DNA of 13,408 bases from Thermoflexales bacterium (lineage in GTDB: Bacteria > Chloroflexota > Anaerolineae > Fen-1058): NCBI GenBank assembly GCA_016931085.1, contig JAFGFO010000146.1, forward strand, positions 1-13,408, read 5' to 3'. The notes beneath the pieces are model-generated. The model was not told the origin of the DNA. It saw only the letters and a list, made by a program, of their open reading frames with translations, and made no database searches. How positions within the stretch are numbered: the stretch's first letter is position 1; every line of letters begins with the position of its first letter. Position numbers and translations under genes: made by a program. Of the stretch, positions 5,944-13,408 are shown piece by piece.

Positions 5944-8900
5944 ATGCAAACACGAACATTGATCAACGCCATCAAGTGGCTTTTTGGCCTGGCCTGCGGA
6001 GCACTGCTGCTGCTCGTCCTGGCGGCGCCCGCCCACGCTGCCCCGCCCACCTTTGACGAGATGCTCTTTTTCGGCACGGGCGACGACGATGGATTGATGG
6101 CGGTCGGCGACATGGATGGCGACGGCGACCTCGACGTCGTGACCACCGACGACTACCATCAAAGCTGGGTCTATTTGAACGACGGCGACGGCAGCATGAG
6201 CAGCCGCAGCCCCTTTGGTCTTGATCCTAGCCGCTTCAGTGACGTTGCCGTGGGCGATATGGACGGCGACGGCGACCTCGATATGGTCACATCCAGCTTT
6301 GGCGATCCCTTGATTTACGTGAACGATGGCAGCGGCACCTTTCCCATCACGCGCGCCATTAGCAGCGATGCGTTCACCCTGGCCTTGGGCGACCTGGACG
6401 GCGATGGCGACCTGGACCTTGTCGCCGGCACCGAGCAGGTCGAGATCCATTCGAACGACGGGGAAGCGTTTTCCAGGTCCCAGGTTATCGACACCGGCAT
6501 AAGCAGTTATGTCACGGACATCGTCTTGGGCGACCTGGATGGCGACGGCGACCTGGACCTGATCCTGGTCGCCGCTGGCGAGCCAGGCCAGATTTATTTG
6601 AACGACGGCAACGCTTTTTTCCAGGATCGCAGCCTCTTTGGCGATGATATCGTCGATGCCAGCCTGGCCCTGGGGGACCTGGACGGCGACGGCGACCTGG
6701 ACGTGGTGCTTGGCGATTACATGCGGTCCATTGTGGCCTATATGAATGACGGGGCCGCTTCATTTGGCATTACGCACACAGTCGAGCCCAATCGGGATCT
6801 CACGCTAGACGTCACGTTGGCGGATGTCGACGGCGACGGTGACCTCGATGTTGCTGCCGGCAACATGGAGAACCCCAACAAGATTTACCTGAACGATGGT
6901 AGCGCTTGTTTTTCCTCCACGCTCACGTTTGGCTCGGGCACTGACCAGAGCTCTGGCCTGGCCACCGGGGACATGGATGCCGACGGCGATCTCGACCTGG
7001 TGACGTTCAACCGCAACGAACAAAACGTGATTTATCTAAACAGCGGCGGCGGCGCCTTATCGCTTGCCAGCGCCTTTAGCAGGCAGGCCACCAGTCTTGC
7101 TGTGGGAGACATGGACGGCGACGGTGACCTGGACATCGTCGCAGGCGGTATGTACGAAGCCAATTTTGACGAGGACAATACGGCCGTGTACCTGAACGAC
7201 GGGCTGGGCAGCTTTTCCGGCCGCCTCTTTGGCGCGCGGGGCGGCGATCCCGATGCGTTGGCGGTGGGGGATATGGACGGCGACATGGACCTCGATGTGA
7301 TTGTCGCATACCAGGACACGGCCAATGTGCTTGTTTTTAACGACGGCAGCGCTCATTTCCCCATCAGCCGCACCTTCGGACTGCCCGCTCACTGCCTGGC
7401 GGTGGGCGACCTGGACGGCGACGGCGACCTGGACCTGGCCGCCGGCTACTTTTGGGGACAAAACGCGCTCTATTTCAACGACGGTGGTGGTCATTTCCCC
7501 ATCAGCCACACCTTTGGCAGCGAGGAGGGCAGCACAGGCAGCCTGGCGGTGGGTGACCTGGATGGCGATGGTGACCTGGATCTGGTCGCCGGCAACGAGG
7601 ACGAGCAGAACGTGATCTATTTGAACGACGGCAGCGCTCATTTCCCCATCAGCCGCACCTTTGGCACTGGCACGGACGCGACATTGGCTGTAGCGTTGGG
7701 GGACATGGATGGCGATGGCGACCTGGACATCCTGGCGGGCAATTTTGGCGGCCCCAACATGCTTTACCCTAACGCCGGGGGGGGCAGCTTTCCTGCCAGC
7801 CTGGCCCGTCGCTTTGGAACCGGCACGGACAGCACGAGCAGCCTGGCGGTGGGCGATATGGACGGCGACGGCGACCTGGACATTGTCACCGGCAACAGCT
7901 CGGTGTGGTGGGGCGGCGGGCCAAACGTGGTTTATTTGAACGATGGGCATGCGGAGTTTGGCCGGCTGGCGCCCGCCCGCGGCTTTGGCACCGGCACAGA
8001 CTTTACCCACGTGGTGGCCGTGGGGGACATGGATGGCGATGGGCTGCTCGATATCATCGCCGGCAACGAAGATAACAGCGAAGAACCGCCTATACTGCTG
8101 CGGGCAAACGACGATTTGCTCGATGGCGCCGCGGCCGAGGCGGCGTTCTACTCGAGCGCGGTCTATTTGAACCGTTCCAGGCGCTCCCCCCGGCTGCTCA
8201 CCAACCCGCCCCTGGTGGCTGTGACGCGCCCCACGCTCACGGCGGACGCGCCCGGCCAAAGCGCGCCCGAGATTCTGAGCGGGTTGATTCCCATCCCTTA
8301 TCGCTTGTTCCAGCCTGAAAGCGCTCCAGTCGGGTATATTCGCGCCTATTACTCGCCGGACGGCGGCGGGCGTTGGTACCCGGCCGTGGCCCCCACGGGC
8401 ACCGTCACCACTAACCTGGCCAGTCTACCCTTGCTCGTCGGGCCTTTTCTTCGGGACGATGCCTATACGACGAGCGAGGACACGCTCTTGAGCGTGCCGG
8501 CGCCTGGCGTGTTGGCCAATGACAGCGATCCCTATGGTTACCTGCCGCCGCTGAAAGCCTACCCGGACACGCCGCCCCAGCACGGCGCGTTGTCGCTGGC
8601 GCTCAGCGGCTCATTTGTGTACACGCCCGCGCCCAACTTTTATGGCGACGACAGCTTTGTCTACCTGGCCCACAACGGCGTAGCTGATGCGCCGGCGGTG
8701 GTGACGATCACCGTCACACCCGTCGACGACGACGCCCCTGTGGCTGTCGCGGATGCTTACCAGGCCGTCGTGAACCTCCCGCTGGCCGTGACAGCGGTCG
8801 ATGGCGTGCTGGCCAACGACGCCGATCCCGACAACCAGGCTCTCACGGCCGTTCTGGACAACCCACCGGCCCACGGGACGCTTACGCTCGGCCAGGCTGG

Positions 8901-11900
8901 GGACTTGGTCTACACGCCCACGCTCAGCTACAGCGGCACGGACAGCTTCACCTATCACGCCAGCGACGGAGTGCTTGGCTCGAACGTCGTGACGGTGACC
9001 ATCGACGTGATCCCGGCTTTGTTCTACGACGATATGGAAAGTGGGGCGGGCAAGTGGAACACGGGCGGCACAAACTCGACCTGGGCGCTCGACGATTCCA
9101 ATCCTCACGGCGGCGCGTGGGCCTGGTTTGCCCAGAACCTGGACGAGCTCAGCGAGCAACGCCTGGTCATGCGCACACCGGTCCACCTGGACGGCCCGGC
9201 CCGTCTGCACGTCTGGCACGCTTACAACACCGAAGAAGGTTACGACGGGGGAGTGATCGAGATCTCGGCCGACGGAGGCGCCTGGACTGACCTGGGACTT
9301 GCTATGCTTCAAAACGGCTACGTGGATCAGCTTCCGAGCAGTTACGGCAATCCTCTCGGCGGGCGTTTGGCCTTCACGGGCGACAGCGGCGGCTATGTCG
9401 AGACCGTCGTCGAGCTGGGCGCTTACAGCGGCAGCGACATCCGGATTCGCTTTCGACTGGGCACGGACGAGAGTTACGGTGCCGAGGGTTGGTACGTGGA
9501 CGATGTTTTGATCGCGCCCGCTCTGCCAGTCGTGCTTCGCCAGGCGAGCCGGCAGCCTGAGCTGCCTGTAATTCAATGGACGTCCCCTTCGGGCAGCCCA
9601 GCCGCGCCCGGCGCATTGGCCGGGGCAGCGTTCCAGGCGGCCTTTTCCCTGACCAACACCCACGTCTTTACCTGGGACACGGCCGCCTCGGGCTTTTTCG
9701 GCCAGAGCGACAACGTCGTCTTTCGCATTGAGGCATATCCGGGGCCAGTGCCTAGCCCAGTGACGGGCACCTATCGTTACACCCACGGCGTCCCCGGCCC
9801 TTACCAGTGGCCGTATGCCGCCGCCACGACTTTTCCCTTCCGCGTGCGCGGCAGCCAGGTGCAGGTCTTCCGCGAAGGGGGCAGGCTGCCGGTTCAAGAC
9901 GCGCTCGTCTACCGCCTGCCGGCCGGCCAACCTGGCGCGGCTTCTCATATCGCCAACAACGCTGGGCAAGCCTACCGCACCGATGCCCACGGCTACCTGC
10001 AGGGCCGCGCCCAGCTTTACACCGGCGACCAACTGGTCGCGCTGGCGCCGGTCTCTGCCACCGGCACCTACACGCTGTACCATACCAGCGCCGCGCCGAG
10101 CTCAACTGGGCTGGACAGCTACGTGATCCGGCAGCCTGGCATACAAACACTGGCTATCTCGCTGGCCAACCCGCTGCTGCTGTTCAACCTGGACGTGTCG
10201 CTGGAGTGGGATGCCCGCAACGACGGCAGCTTCCTGGCCGATTTGGAAGACGCCTTGGGGCAAGCCTCGGCCGTGCTGTACGACGTCAGCGACGGGCAGG
10301 CGGCCCTGGGCGAGGTGCGCCTGCACCAGGCCAAGGCGGGCTGGCTCAGCTCCGATATCGTGGTGTACGCCCAGAACGGGATTCGCCCGCGCGCCTCGAT
10401 GGGGGGTGTGGCAGACTCGCTGACCGACGACGTCTATCGCGACGGGAGGGCTATCCCCAACGCCTACGGGCCTGGGCAGATCCGCATGGGGCCTAACTGG
10501 GATCCCTTCGGGCAGAGCCTGGCCGAGTTGAGCCAGGATTGGTCCCGGGCGCTGGCCCACGAGCTGTCGCACTACCTGTTCTACCTGCCCGACAACTATA
10601 TCGGCCTTGGGCCGGACGGCGGCCCGATCGACACGGACTGCAAGGGCAGCTTTATGACCAGCACCTACGACGAGGCCTACAGCGAGTTCCTGCCCCGCCC
10701 GCCTTGGGAGCAAGATCCCGAGTGTCTCAAGACCATGGCGGAGCACACCACGGGGCGAGCGGATTGGGACACACTGCGGCGCTTTTACCCGGCGCTGGTC
10801 ACGCCGACGCTGGCCAACGCCGGGCCTGGCGAGCTGCCGCTGGACGTCACGCGCCTTGTGGCGGCGCCTGTCGAGGGGGAGGCGAACACGCTGCTGCCCA
10901 ACTTTTTCGACCTGCGCAGCGCGGCCAGTGGTGATTTGCTGGCCGTGCGGGACGCGCAAGCGTACCTGTTCAAGACGGGCGGCACGCCGGCCATTGCCGA
11001 CGACAGTCTGGTACACCTGGGTAGCAGTGTGGGGGGCGGCGACCGGGTCAAGCTGCGCGGGGCCGAGGCCGGCGACCGGCTGTGCGTGCTGGGGCCGTAC
11101 GGCCAGGGCGAGGGCACTGCCTACGCCGGCTGCGTCGAGGCGCTGAGCGCGCAGAGCCGCAGCGTGCCGCTGTCGCCCGTGGTGGGCTGGCGGCCGGCGC
11201 TTGTCGTGCAGTCAGTCACCAGCCGCACGCTGGCGGTCACGGTCACATTGGCGGTCAGCGCGGCTGACCTACAGGTGCAGGTCTTTCCGGCGTATGGGGC
11301 GCCGACGGCCACGGCTGTCACCGCGCCCGCCGCGCCGATGTACCCGCTCAGCCCGACCCAGTCGGCGGTCTTTACGCAGCTTGTCACGCTGGACGAGCCG
11401 GCCTTTGAGGGCTGGGTGCGGGCCTGGGTGCCTGGTGCGGGGCCGGTGCGGGAGGCGCTCAGCCAGTTTTTCCTCAGCCCGCCGTGGGGGCCAAACATGC
11501 GTGGGGGGTATGGCGGCAACACGCGCGCCTGGGGAGCCAACAAGCGCCAACTGGGCGCGCCGGCCGCCTCGGGCGACGGGCAGGTGACGATCTTTAACAC
11601 CCAGGACATCTTTGCCGACACGGGCACCGTCTCGCTGCAGGCACTGGGCAGCTTGCCTGACCTGCCGGCATGGCTGACGCTGGTCGGGCAGGGCTATCGC
11701 TTCGTGTCCGGCCAGGTCTTTTCGCGCACGATCACCTTCGACTATCTGCAGCGCGAGGCGCCGGCCGGCTACGAGCACACCCTGCATGTGTACCACCTGC
11801 CGGACGGCGGCGCCGATTGGCAGCGCCTGCCGACCAACTTGGACACAAGCATGAATCGCGCCACGGCCACCATGCCGGACAACGCCGCCAACGGACAGGG

Positions 11901-13293
11901 GGTGTATGCCTTGCTGTCCACCGTCGACATGCCACCCTTGCAGGCCGGCTGGAACCAGTTCGGCTATCCCCTGCCCGGAGCGCGGGAAGTGGCCAGCGCC
12001 CTGGCTTCGATCGAGGGCGCCTATAGCGCGGTCTATCACTACGACACGCTCGCCGCCCTCTGGCGGCTGCACGACGAGGCGGTGGGGCGCGAGCACCCCG
12101 ACTTGGCCGGGCTGGTGAACGACCTGGCGGCGCTCGAATTTGGGCGCAGCTATTGGCTGTACGCCACGGCGGCCGTCACGCCCTACCTGGGTGTGACGGT
12201 GGAAGGCGAGGGCCGTTCTGCGGCGCGCGTGCTGGCGGAGCAGCCCGGCCAGCCGCCGGCCACCTTGTATGGGCTGATCACCCCCACGGCTGGCTTCTCG
12301 CCTGCGGCCGGTGATCTGGTCACTGTCTCCATCGACGGTGTCGTATGCGGCGAGGGCCAGGTGAGCCAGGTGGCGGGCGTACTCGCCTACAAGCTGCACC
12401 TGCAAGCCGGCTGCGGCGGGCCGGGCAAGACGCTCGTCTTTGCCGTGAACGGGCAGGTGATGGCCGAGACCTACACCCTGGACGGCACGGCTGGCTGGAA
12501 CCGCCAGGCATGGTATCACGAGCTGCGCACGCCGGCGGCCGCCTTGAGCGCGTTCAAGACGCTCGACGCGGGCGGCCAGCCGCTCGTGCCGCTGGGTGGG
12601 GTGGTGAGCTATACGCTGGTTCTGAGCAACAGCGGTGCGGGGCCGGCGCGCGGCGTGGTGCTGAGCGATGTCCTGCCGGCGGCGGTGAGCTTTGGCGGCT
12701 GGATCGCGGCCGGCTCGGCCCAGTTGCCGCCGCCCGGGCGCGCCATCACCTGGGGGCCGCACGATATCCCGGCCCACACGGCTTACACCATCCGCTTCGC
12801 TGCCATCGTCACGGATAACCCGGCCTACTATGGCCAGACCGTGGCCAACATGGCCAGCTTTAGCTCGACCGATGCTGGCGCCGGCGCGGCCACGGTGAGC
12901 TTTGCGATCGAGGGCGTCCCGCCGGCGCCAGCGCTGGCCATCACCAAGACGGTGGCCGTGCTGCACAGCCCGCCCCGGCTGGGCGAGCCGCTGGCGTACA
13001 CGATTATCGTCGCCAACGCGGGCAGCGCCGACGCGCCCGGTGTGGTGCTCAGCGATACCTTGCCTGAGGGCATCAGCGGCAGTGGCCTGTACTGGACGGG
13101 CACCCTGACTGCCGGCGCCCGGCTCGACTTTAGCCTGCCGGCCCTCCTCACGACCAATGTGGCCTACTATGGGCACGTCATCACTAACACGGCCTACCTG
13201 GCCTATGGGCTCGAACGCCATTCCGCCCAGGCTGCTTTGACCGTCCAGCCTGGGACGCTTGTCTACTTGCCGCTCGTCATCAAGAACGGATAG
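5944..13293 (+). CDS. Giant secreted mosaic protein: FG-GAP/VCBS propellers, cadherin-like domains, zinc metallopeptidase, DUF11 repeats
   Basis: This 2449-residue protein (roughly 250 kDa) starts with a signal peptide (positive N-terminus, hydrophobic 12-28, likely cut after AHA at 32). Domains in order: 14 FG-GAP/VCBS repeats (about 33-745); a linker (746-837); two cadherin-like tandem-95 type domains with GVLANDSDP and GVLANDADP (about 838-932 and 935-1026); a jelly-roll domain ending GWYVDDVLIA, as in immune-inhibitor-A-like proteins (about 1026-1195); a transthyretin-like segment (about 1303-1375); a metallopeptidase domain with HELSH (about 1413-1620); beta-rich stretches, including a GWNQFGYPL module (about 2000-2080) and a C-G-E-G beta module (about 2108-2185); two DUF11 repeats (about 2204-2322 and 2332-2433); and the tail YLPLVIKNG. 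No sortase motif, terminal membrane helix or dockerin is seen, so surface retention is uncertain. It probably acts outside the cell in adhesion and/or proteolysis. It follows the DUF389 gene by 18 bases and shares its strand. Confidence 0.92.
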   Translation: MQTRTLINAIKWLFGLACGALLLLVLAAPAHAAPPTFDEMLFFGTGDDDGLMAVGDMDGDGDLDVVTTDDYHQSWVYLNDGDGSMSSRSPFGLDPSRFSDVAVGDMDGDGDLDMVTSSFGDPLIYVNDGSGTFPITRAISSDAFTLALGDLDGDGDLDLVAGTEQVEIHSNDGEAFSRSQVIDTGISSYVTDIVLGDLDGDGDLDLILVAAGEPGQIYLNDGNAFFQDRSLFGDDIVDASLALGDLDGDGDLDVVLGDYMRSIVAYMNDGAASFGITHTVEPNRDLTLDVTLADVDGDGDLDVAAGNMENPNKIYLNDGSACFSSTLTFGSGTDQSSGLATGDMDADGDLDLVTFNRNEQNVIYLNSGGGALSLASAFSRQATSLAVGDMDGDGDLDIVAGGMYEANFDEDNTAVYLNDGLGSFSGRLFGARGGDPDALAVGDMDGDMDLDVIVAYQDTANVLVFNDGSAHFPISRTFGLPAHCLAVGDLDGDGDLDLAAGYFWGQNALYFNDGGGHFPISHTFGSEEGSTGSLAVGDLDGDGDLDLVAGNEDEQNVIYLNDGSAHFPISRTFGTGTDATLAVALGDMDGDGDLDILAGNFGGPNMLYPNAGGGSFPASLARRFGTGTDSTSSLAVGDMDGDGDLDIVTGNSSVWWGGGPNVVYLNDGHAEFGRLAPARGFGTGTDFTHVVAVGDMDGDGLLDIIAGNEDNSEEPPILLRANDDLLDGAAAEAAFYSSAVYLNRSRRSPRLLTNPPLVAVTRPTLTADAPGQSAPEILSGLIPIPYRLFQPESAPVGYIRAYYSPDGGGRWYPAVAPTGTVTTNLASLPLLVGPFLRDDAYTTSEDTLLSVPAPGVLANDSDPYGYLPPLKAYPDTPPQHGALSLALSGSFVYTPAPNFYGDDSFVYLAHNGVADAPAVVTITVTPVDDDAPVAVADAYQAVVNLPLAVTAVDGVLANDADPDNQALTAVLDNPPAHGTLTLGQAGDLVYTPTLSYSGTDSFTYHASDGVLGSNVVTVTIDVIPALFYDDMESGAGKWNTGGTNSTWALDDSNPHGGAWAWFAQNLDELSEQRLVMRTPVHLDGPARLHVWHAYNTEEGYDGGVIEISADGGAWTDLGLAMLQNGYVDQLPSSYGNPLGGRLAFTGDSGGYVETVVELGAYSGSDIRIRFRLGTDESYGAEGWYVDDVLIAPALPVVLRQASRQPELPVIQWTSPSGSPAAPGALAGAAFQAAFSLTNTHVFTWDTAASGFFGQSDNVVFRIEAYPGPVPSPVTGTYRYTHGVPGPYQWPYAAATTFPFRVRGSQVQVFREGGRLPVQDALVYRLPAGQPGAASHIANNAGQAYRTDAHGYLQGRAQLYTGDQLVALAPVSATGTYTLYHTSAAPSSTGLDSYVIRQPGIQTLAISLANPLLLFNLDVSLEWDARNDGSFLADLEDALGQASAVLYDVSDGQAALGEVRLHQAKAGWLSSDIVVYAQNGIRPRASMGGVADSLTDDVYRDGRAIPNAYGPGQIRMGPNWDPFGQSLAELSQDWSRALAHELSHYLFYLPDNYIGLGPDGGPIDTDCKGSFMTSTYDEAYSEFLPRPPWEQDPECLKTMAEHTTGRADWDTLRRFYPALVTPTLANAGPGELPLDVTRLVAAPVEGEANTLLPNFFDLRSAASGDLLAVRDAQAYLFKTGGTPAIADDSLVHLGSSVGGGDRVKLRGAEAGDRLCVLGPYGQGEGTAYAGCVEALSAQSRSVPLSPVVGWRPALVVQSVTSRTLAVTVTLAVSAADLQVQVFPAYGAPTATAVTAPAAPMYPLSPTQSAVFTQLVTLDEPAFEGWVRAWVPGAGPVREALSQFFLSPPWGPNMRGGYGGNTRAWGANKRQLGAPAASGDGQVTIFNTQDIFADTGTVSLQALGSLPDLPAWLTLVGQGYRFVSGQVFSRTITFDYLQREAPAGYEHTLHVYHLPDGGADWQRLPTNLDTSMNRATATMPDNAANGQGVYALLSTVDMPPLQAGWNQFGYPLPGAREVASALASIEGAYSAVYHYDTLAALWRLHDEAVGREHPDLAGLVNDLAALEFGRSYWLYATAAVTPYLGVTVEGEGRSAARVLAEQPGQPPATLYGLITPTAGFSPAAGDLVTVSIDGVVCGEGQVSQVAGVLAYKLHLQAGCGGPGKTLVFAVNGQVMAETYTLDGTAGWNRQAWYHELRTPAAALSAFKTLDAGGQPLVPLGGVVSYTLVLSNSGAGPARGVVLSDVLPAAVSFGGWIAAGSAQLPPPGRAITWGPHDIPAHTAYTIRFAAIVTDNPAYYGQTVANMASFSSTDAGAGAATVSFAIEGVPPAPALAITKTVAVLHSPPRLGEPLAYTIIVANAGSADAPGVVLSDTLPEGISGSGLYWTGTLTAGARLDFSLPALLTTNVAYYGHVITNTAYLAYGLERHSAQAALTVQPGTLVYLPLVIKNG
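6040..8178 (+). other. Domain region: 14 FG-GAP/VCBS repeats, probably two seven-bladed beta-propellers
   Basis: The calcium-binding loop GDMDGDGDLD or a close variant occurs 14 times, with its first codon at 6106, 6253, 6388, 6529, 6673, 6820, 6967, 7105, 7267, 7405, 7552, 7699, 7852 and 8023. Spacing is 135-171 bases (45-57 residues), one propeller blade each. Each unit continues with an IVAGN-like strand and an IYLNDGSGHF-like strand. The DxDGDGxxD loop binds Ca2+ in integrin alpha chains and bacterial relatives. Fourteen repeats equal two complete seven-bladed propellers, which I infer as the fold. Loops 7 (DMDADGDLD), 9 (DMDGDMDLD) and 14 (DMDGDGLLD) deviate from consensus. Confidence 0.88.
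7339..7661 (+). repeat. Recently duplicated blade DNA (38-base exact repeat)
   Basis: The 38 bases at 7339-7376, encoding NDGSAHFPISRT plus flanking positions, recur without mismatch at 7624-7661. A third copy at 7477-7514 differs at five positions. The three lie 138 and 147 bases apart, in register with the blade repeats. Identity at synonymous positions points to recent duplication or gene conversion between blades. Confidence 0.8.
10180..10803 (+). other. Domain region: HExxH zinc metallopeptidase, CLCA-like (M87-like) arrangement
   Basis: The catalytic motif HELSH is at residues 1539-1543, with E1540 as presumed general base. D1550 lies 11 residues after the first His, inside HELSHYLFYLPDNY. 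Animal CLCA proteases have the same spacing (HEWAHLRWGVFDEY, from memory). Downstream come C1566, SFM with M1571 as a possible Met-turn, a Y-x3-EF segment, C1594, and an ADWDTLRR segment, in an order like the SIM...VEFC...STWEVI region of CLCA1. Upstream, AVLYDVSDGQAALGEVRL and the VVYAQNGIRPRA segment form the N-terminal half of the domain. The zinc motif is seen directly. The CLCA relation is my recollection-based comparison; another bacterial gluzincin or metzincin family is the alternative. Confidence 0.65.
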
Positions 13294-13300
13294 GTATCCA

Positions 13301-13321
13301 ATCGCAAATCGCAAATATCAA
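13301..13321. repeat. Short AT-rich tandem repeat
   Basis: ATCGCAA occurs twice in tandem (13301-13307, 13308-13314), followed by a degenerate copy, ATATCAA (13315-13321). It begins seven bases after the stop of the giant gene. It could be part of a dispersed intergenic element. No function is visible. Confidence 0.55.
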
Positions 13322-13358
13322 ATGGGCGTGTTTCAAACGAATTGGAATTGTTCAAAGG

Positions 13359-13399
13359 GGATCGCCAGATCCCCGTTCTGCCGCCGGATCTGGCGATCC
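13359..13399. repeat. Long hairpin downstream of the giant gene
   Basis: GGATCGCCAGATCC (13359-13372) is the exact reverse complement of GGATCTGGCGATCC (13386-13399), with a 13-base loop. The 14-bp GC-rich stem could act as an mRNA 3'-end stabiliser or terminator for the preceding gene, but no T-run follows. It may instead be a dispersed palindromic repeat. It overlaps a second possible hairpin. Confidence 0.6.
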
Positions 13400-13404
13400 G
13401 GCGG
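13381..13404. repeat. Alternative compact hairpin overlapping the long one
   Basis: CCGCCGGATC (13381-13390) pairs perfectly with GATCCGGCGG (13395-13404) around a TGGC loop. It uses the right arm of the long hairpin, so only one of the two can form at a time. No T-run follows within the window, which ends four bases later. Confidence 0.6.
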
Positions 13405-13408
13405 GAGC

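Noticed and set aside
5985..6000. A lipoprotein signal at GLACG (Cys18) in the giant protein
   Set aside because: The residues before the Cys do not fit a lipobox, the Cys lies in the middle of the hydrophobic stretch, and a good AHA signal peptidase I site follows at residue 32.
6040..8178. A CRISPR-like or satellite repeat array, suggested by the regular 135-171 base period
   Set aside because: The period is in frame, unit length varies by whole codons, and the units encode FG-GAP/VCBS blades.
7057..8259. A 400-residue minus-strand frame opposite the VCBS repeats
   Set aside because: Its repetitive VAVAVHIAHRQ-like units are the antisense reading of the DGDGDLD loops and have no independent support.
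8611..10083. A 490-residue minus-strand frame opposite the cadherin-like and jelly-roll region
   Set aside because: It has no recognisable domain and no ribosome binding site, and the plus strand carries clear domains here.
11269..13314. A 681-residue open frame on the minus strand across the end of the giant gene
   Set aside because: It lies opposite a frame with recognisable DUF11 and beta modules. Its protein is rich in Arg, His and Gln without any domain, as expected for an antisense shadow in GC-rich DNA.

Overview
The window looks like a piece of a GC-rich bacterial chromosome, most likely from the phylum Chloroflexota (an Anaerolineae-like lineage). I infer this from three traits: a Thr/Pro linker leading to an SH3-like domain, a very large secreted mosaic protein, and a C-terminal tail of the YLPLV-K type that is frequent in secreted proteins of that phylum. 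No rRNA, tRNA, CRISPR array, transposase or phage gene is visible, so the assignment rests on protein style alone.

Layout: bases 1-213 are a gene-free leader with a C/G-rich inverted repeat and a small perfect hairpin. Four genes then run in the same direction with short gaps. 214-1527 is a CorC/CNNM (HlyC/CorC) family membrane protein with a CBS pair. 1536-3560 is a ClC-type chloride channel or transporter with a CBS pair and an RCK/TrkA-C domain. 3706-5925 is a fusion of two universal-stress-protein domains with a DUF389 membrane domain, ending in a Thr/Pro linker and an SH3-like domain. 5944-13293 is a 2449-residue secreted protein. Its order is: signal peptide, 14 FG-GAP/VCBS repeats, two cadherin-like (tandem-95 type) domains, a jelly-roll domain like that of immune-inhibitor-A proteins, a transthyretin-like segment, a zinc-metallopeptidase domain, further beta-rich modules, two DUF11 repeats and the YLPLVIKNG tail. 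The last 115 bases hold a short AT-rich tandem repeat and two overlapping, mutually exclusive hairpins.

The first three genes look like an ion-homeostasis set: a divalent-cation-type protein, an anion channel and a DUF389 membrane protein, each carrying cytoplasmic domains of nucleotide- or ligand-sensing type. The 18-bp gap and good ribosome binding site before the giant gene suggest it is expressed with them.

The most interesting point is that the metallopeptidase segment of the giant protein resembles, by spacing and flanking residues, the catalytic domain of CLCA proteins, the secreted self-cleaving proteases known in animals as chloride-channel regulators. Here it lies two genes downstream of a ClC-family channel. 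That functional link is a hypothesis; the domain resemblance is from memory and needs a profile search and structure comparison.
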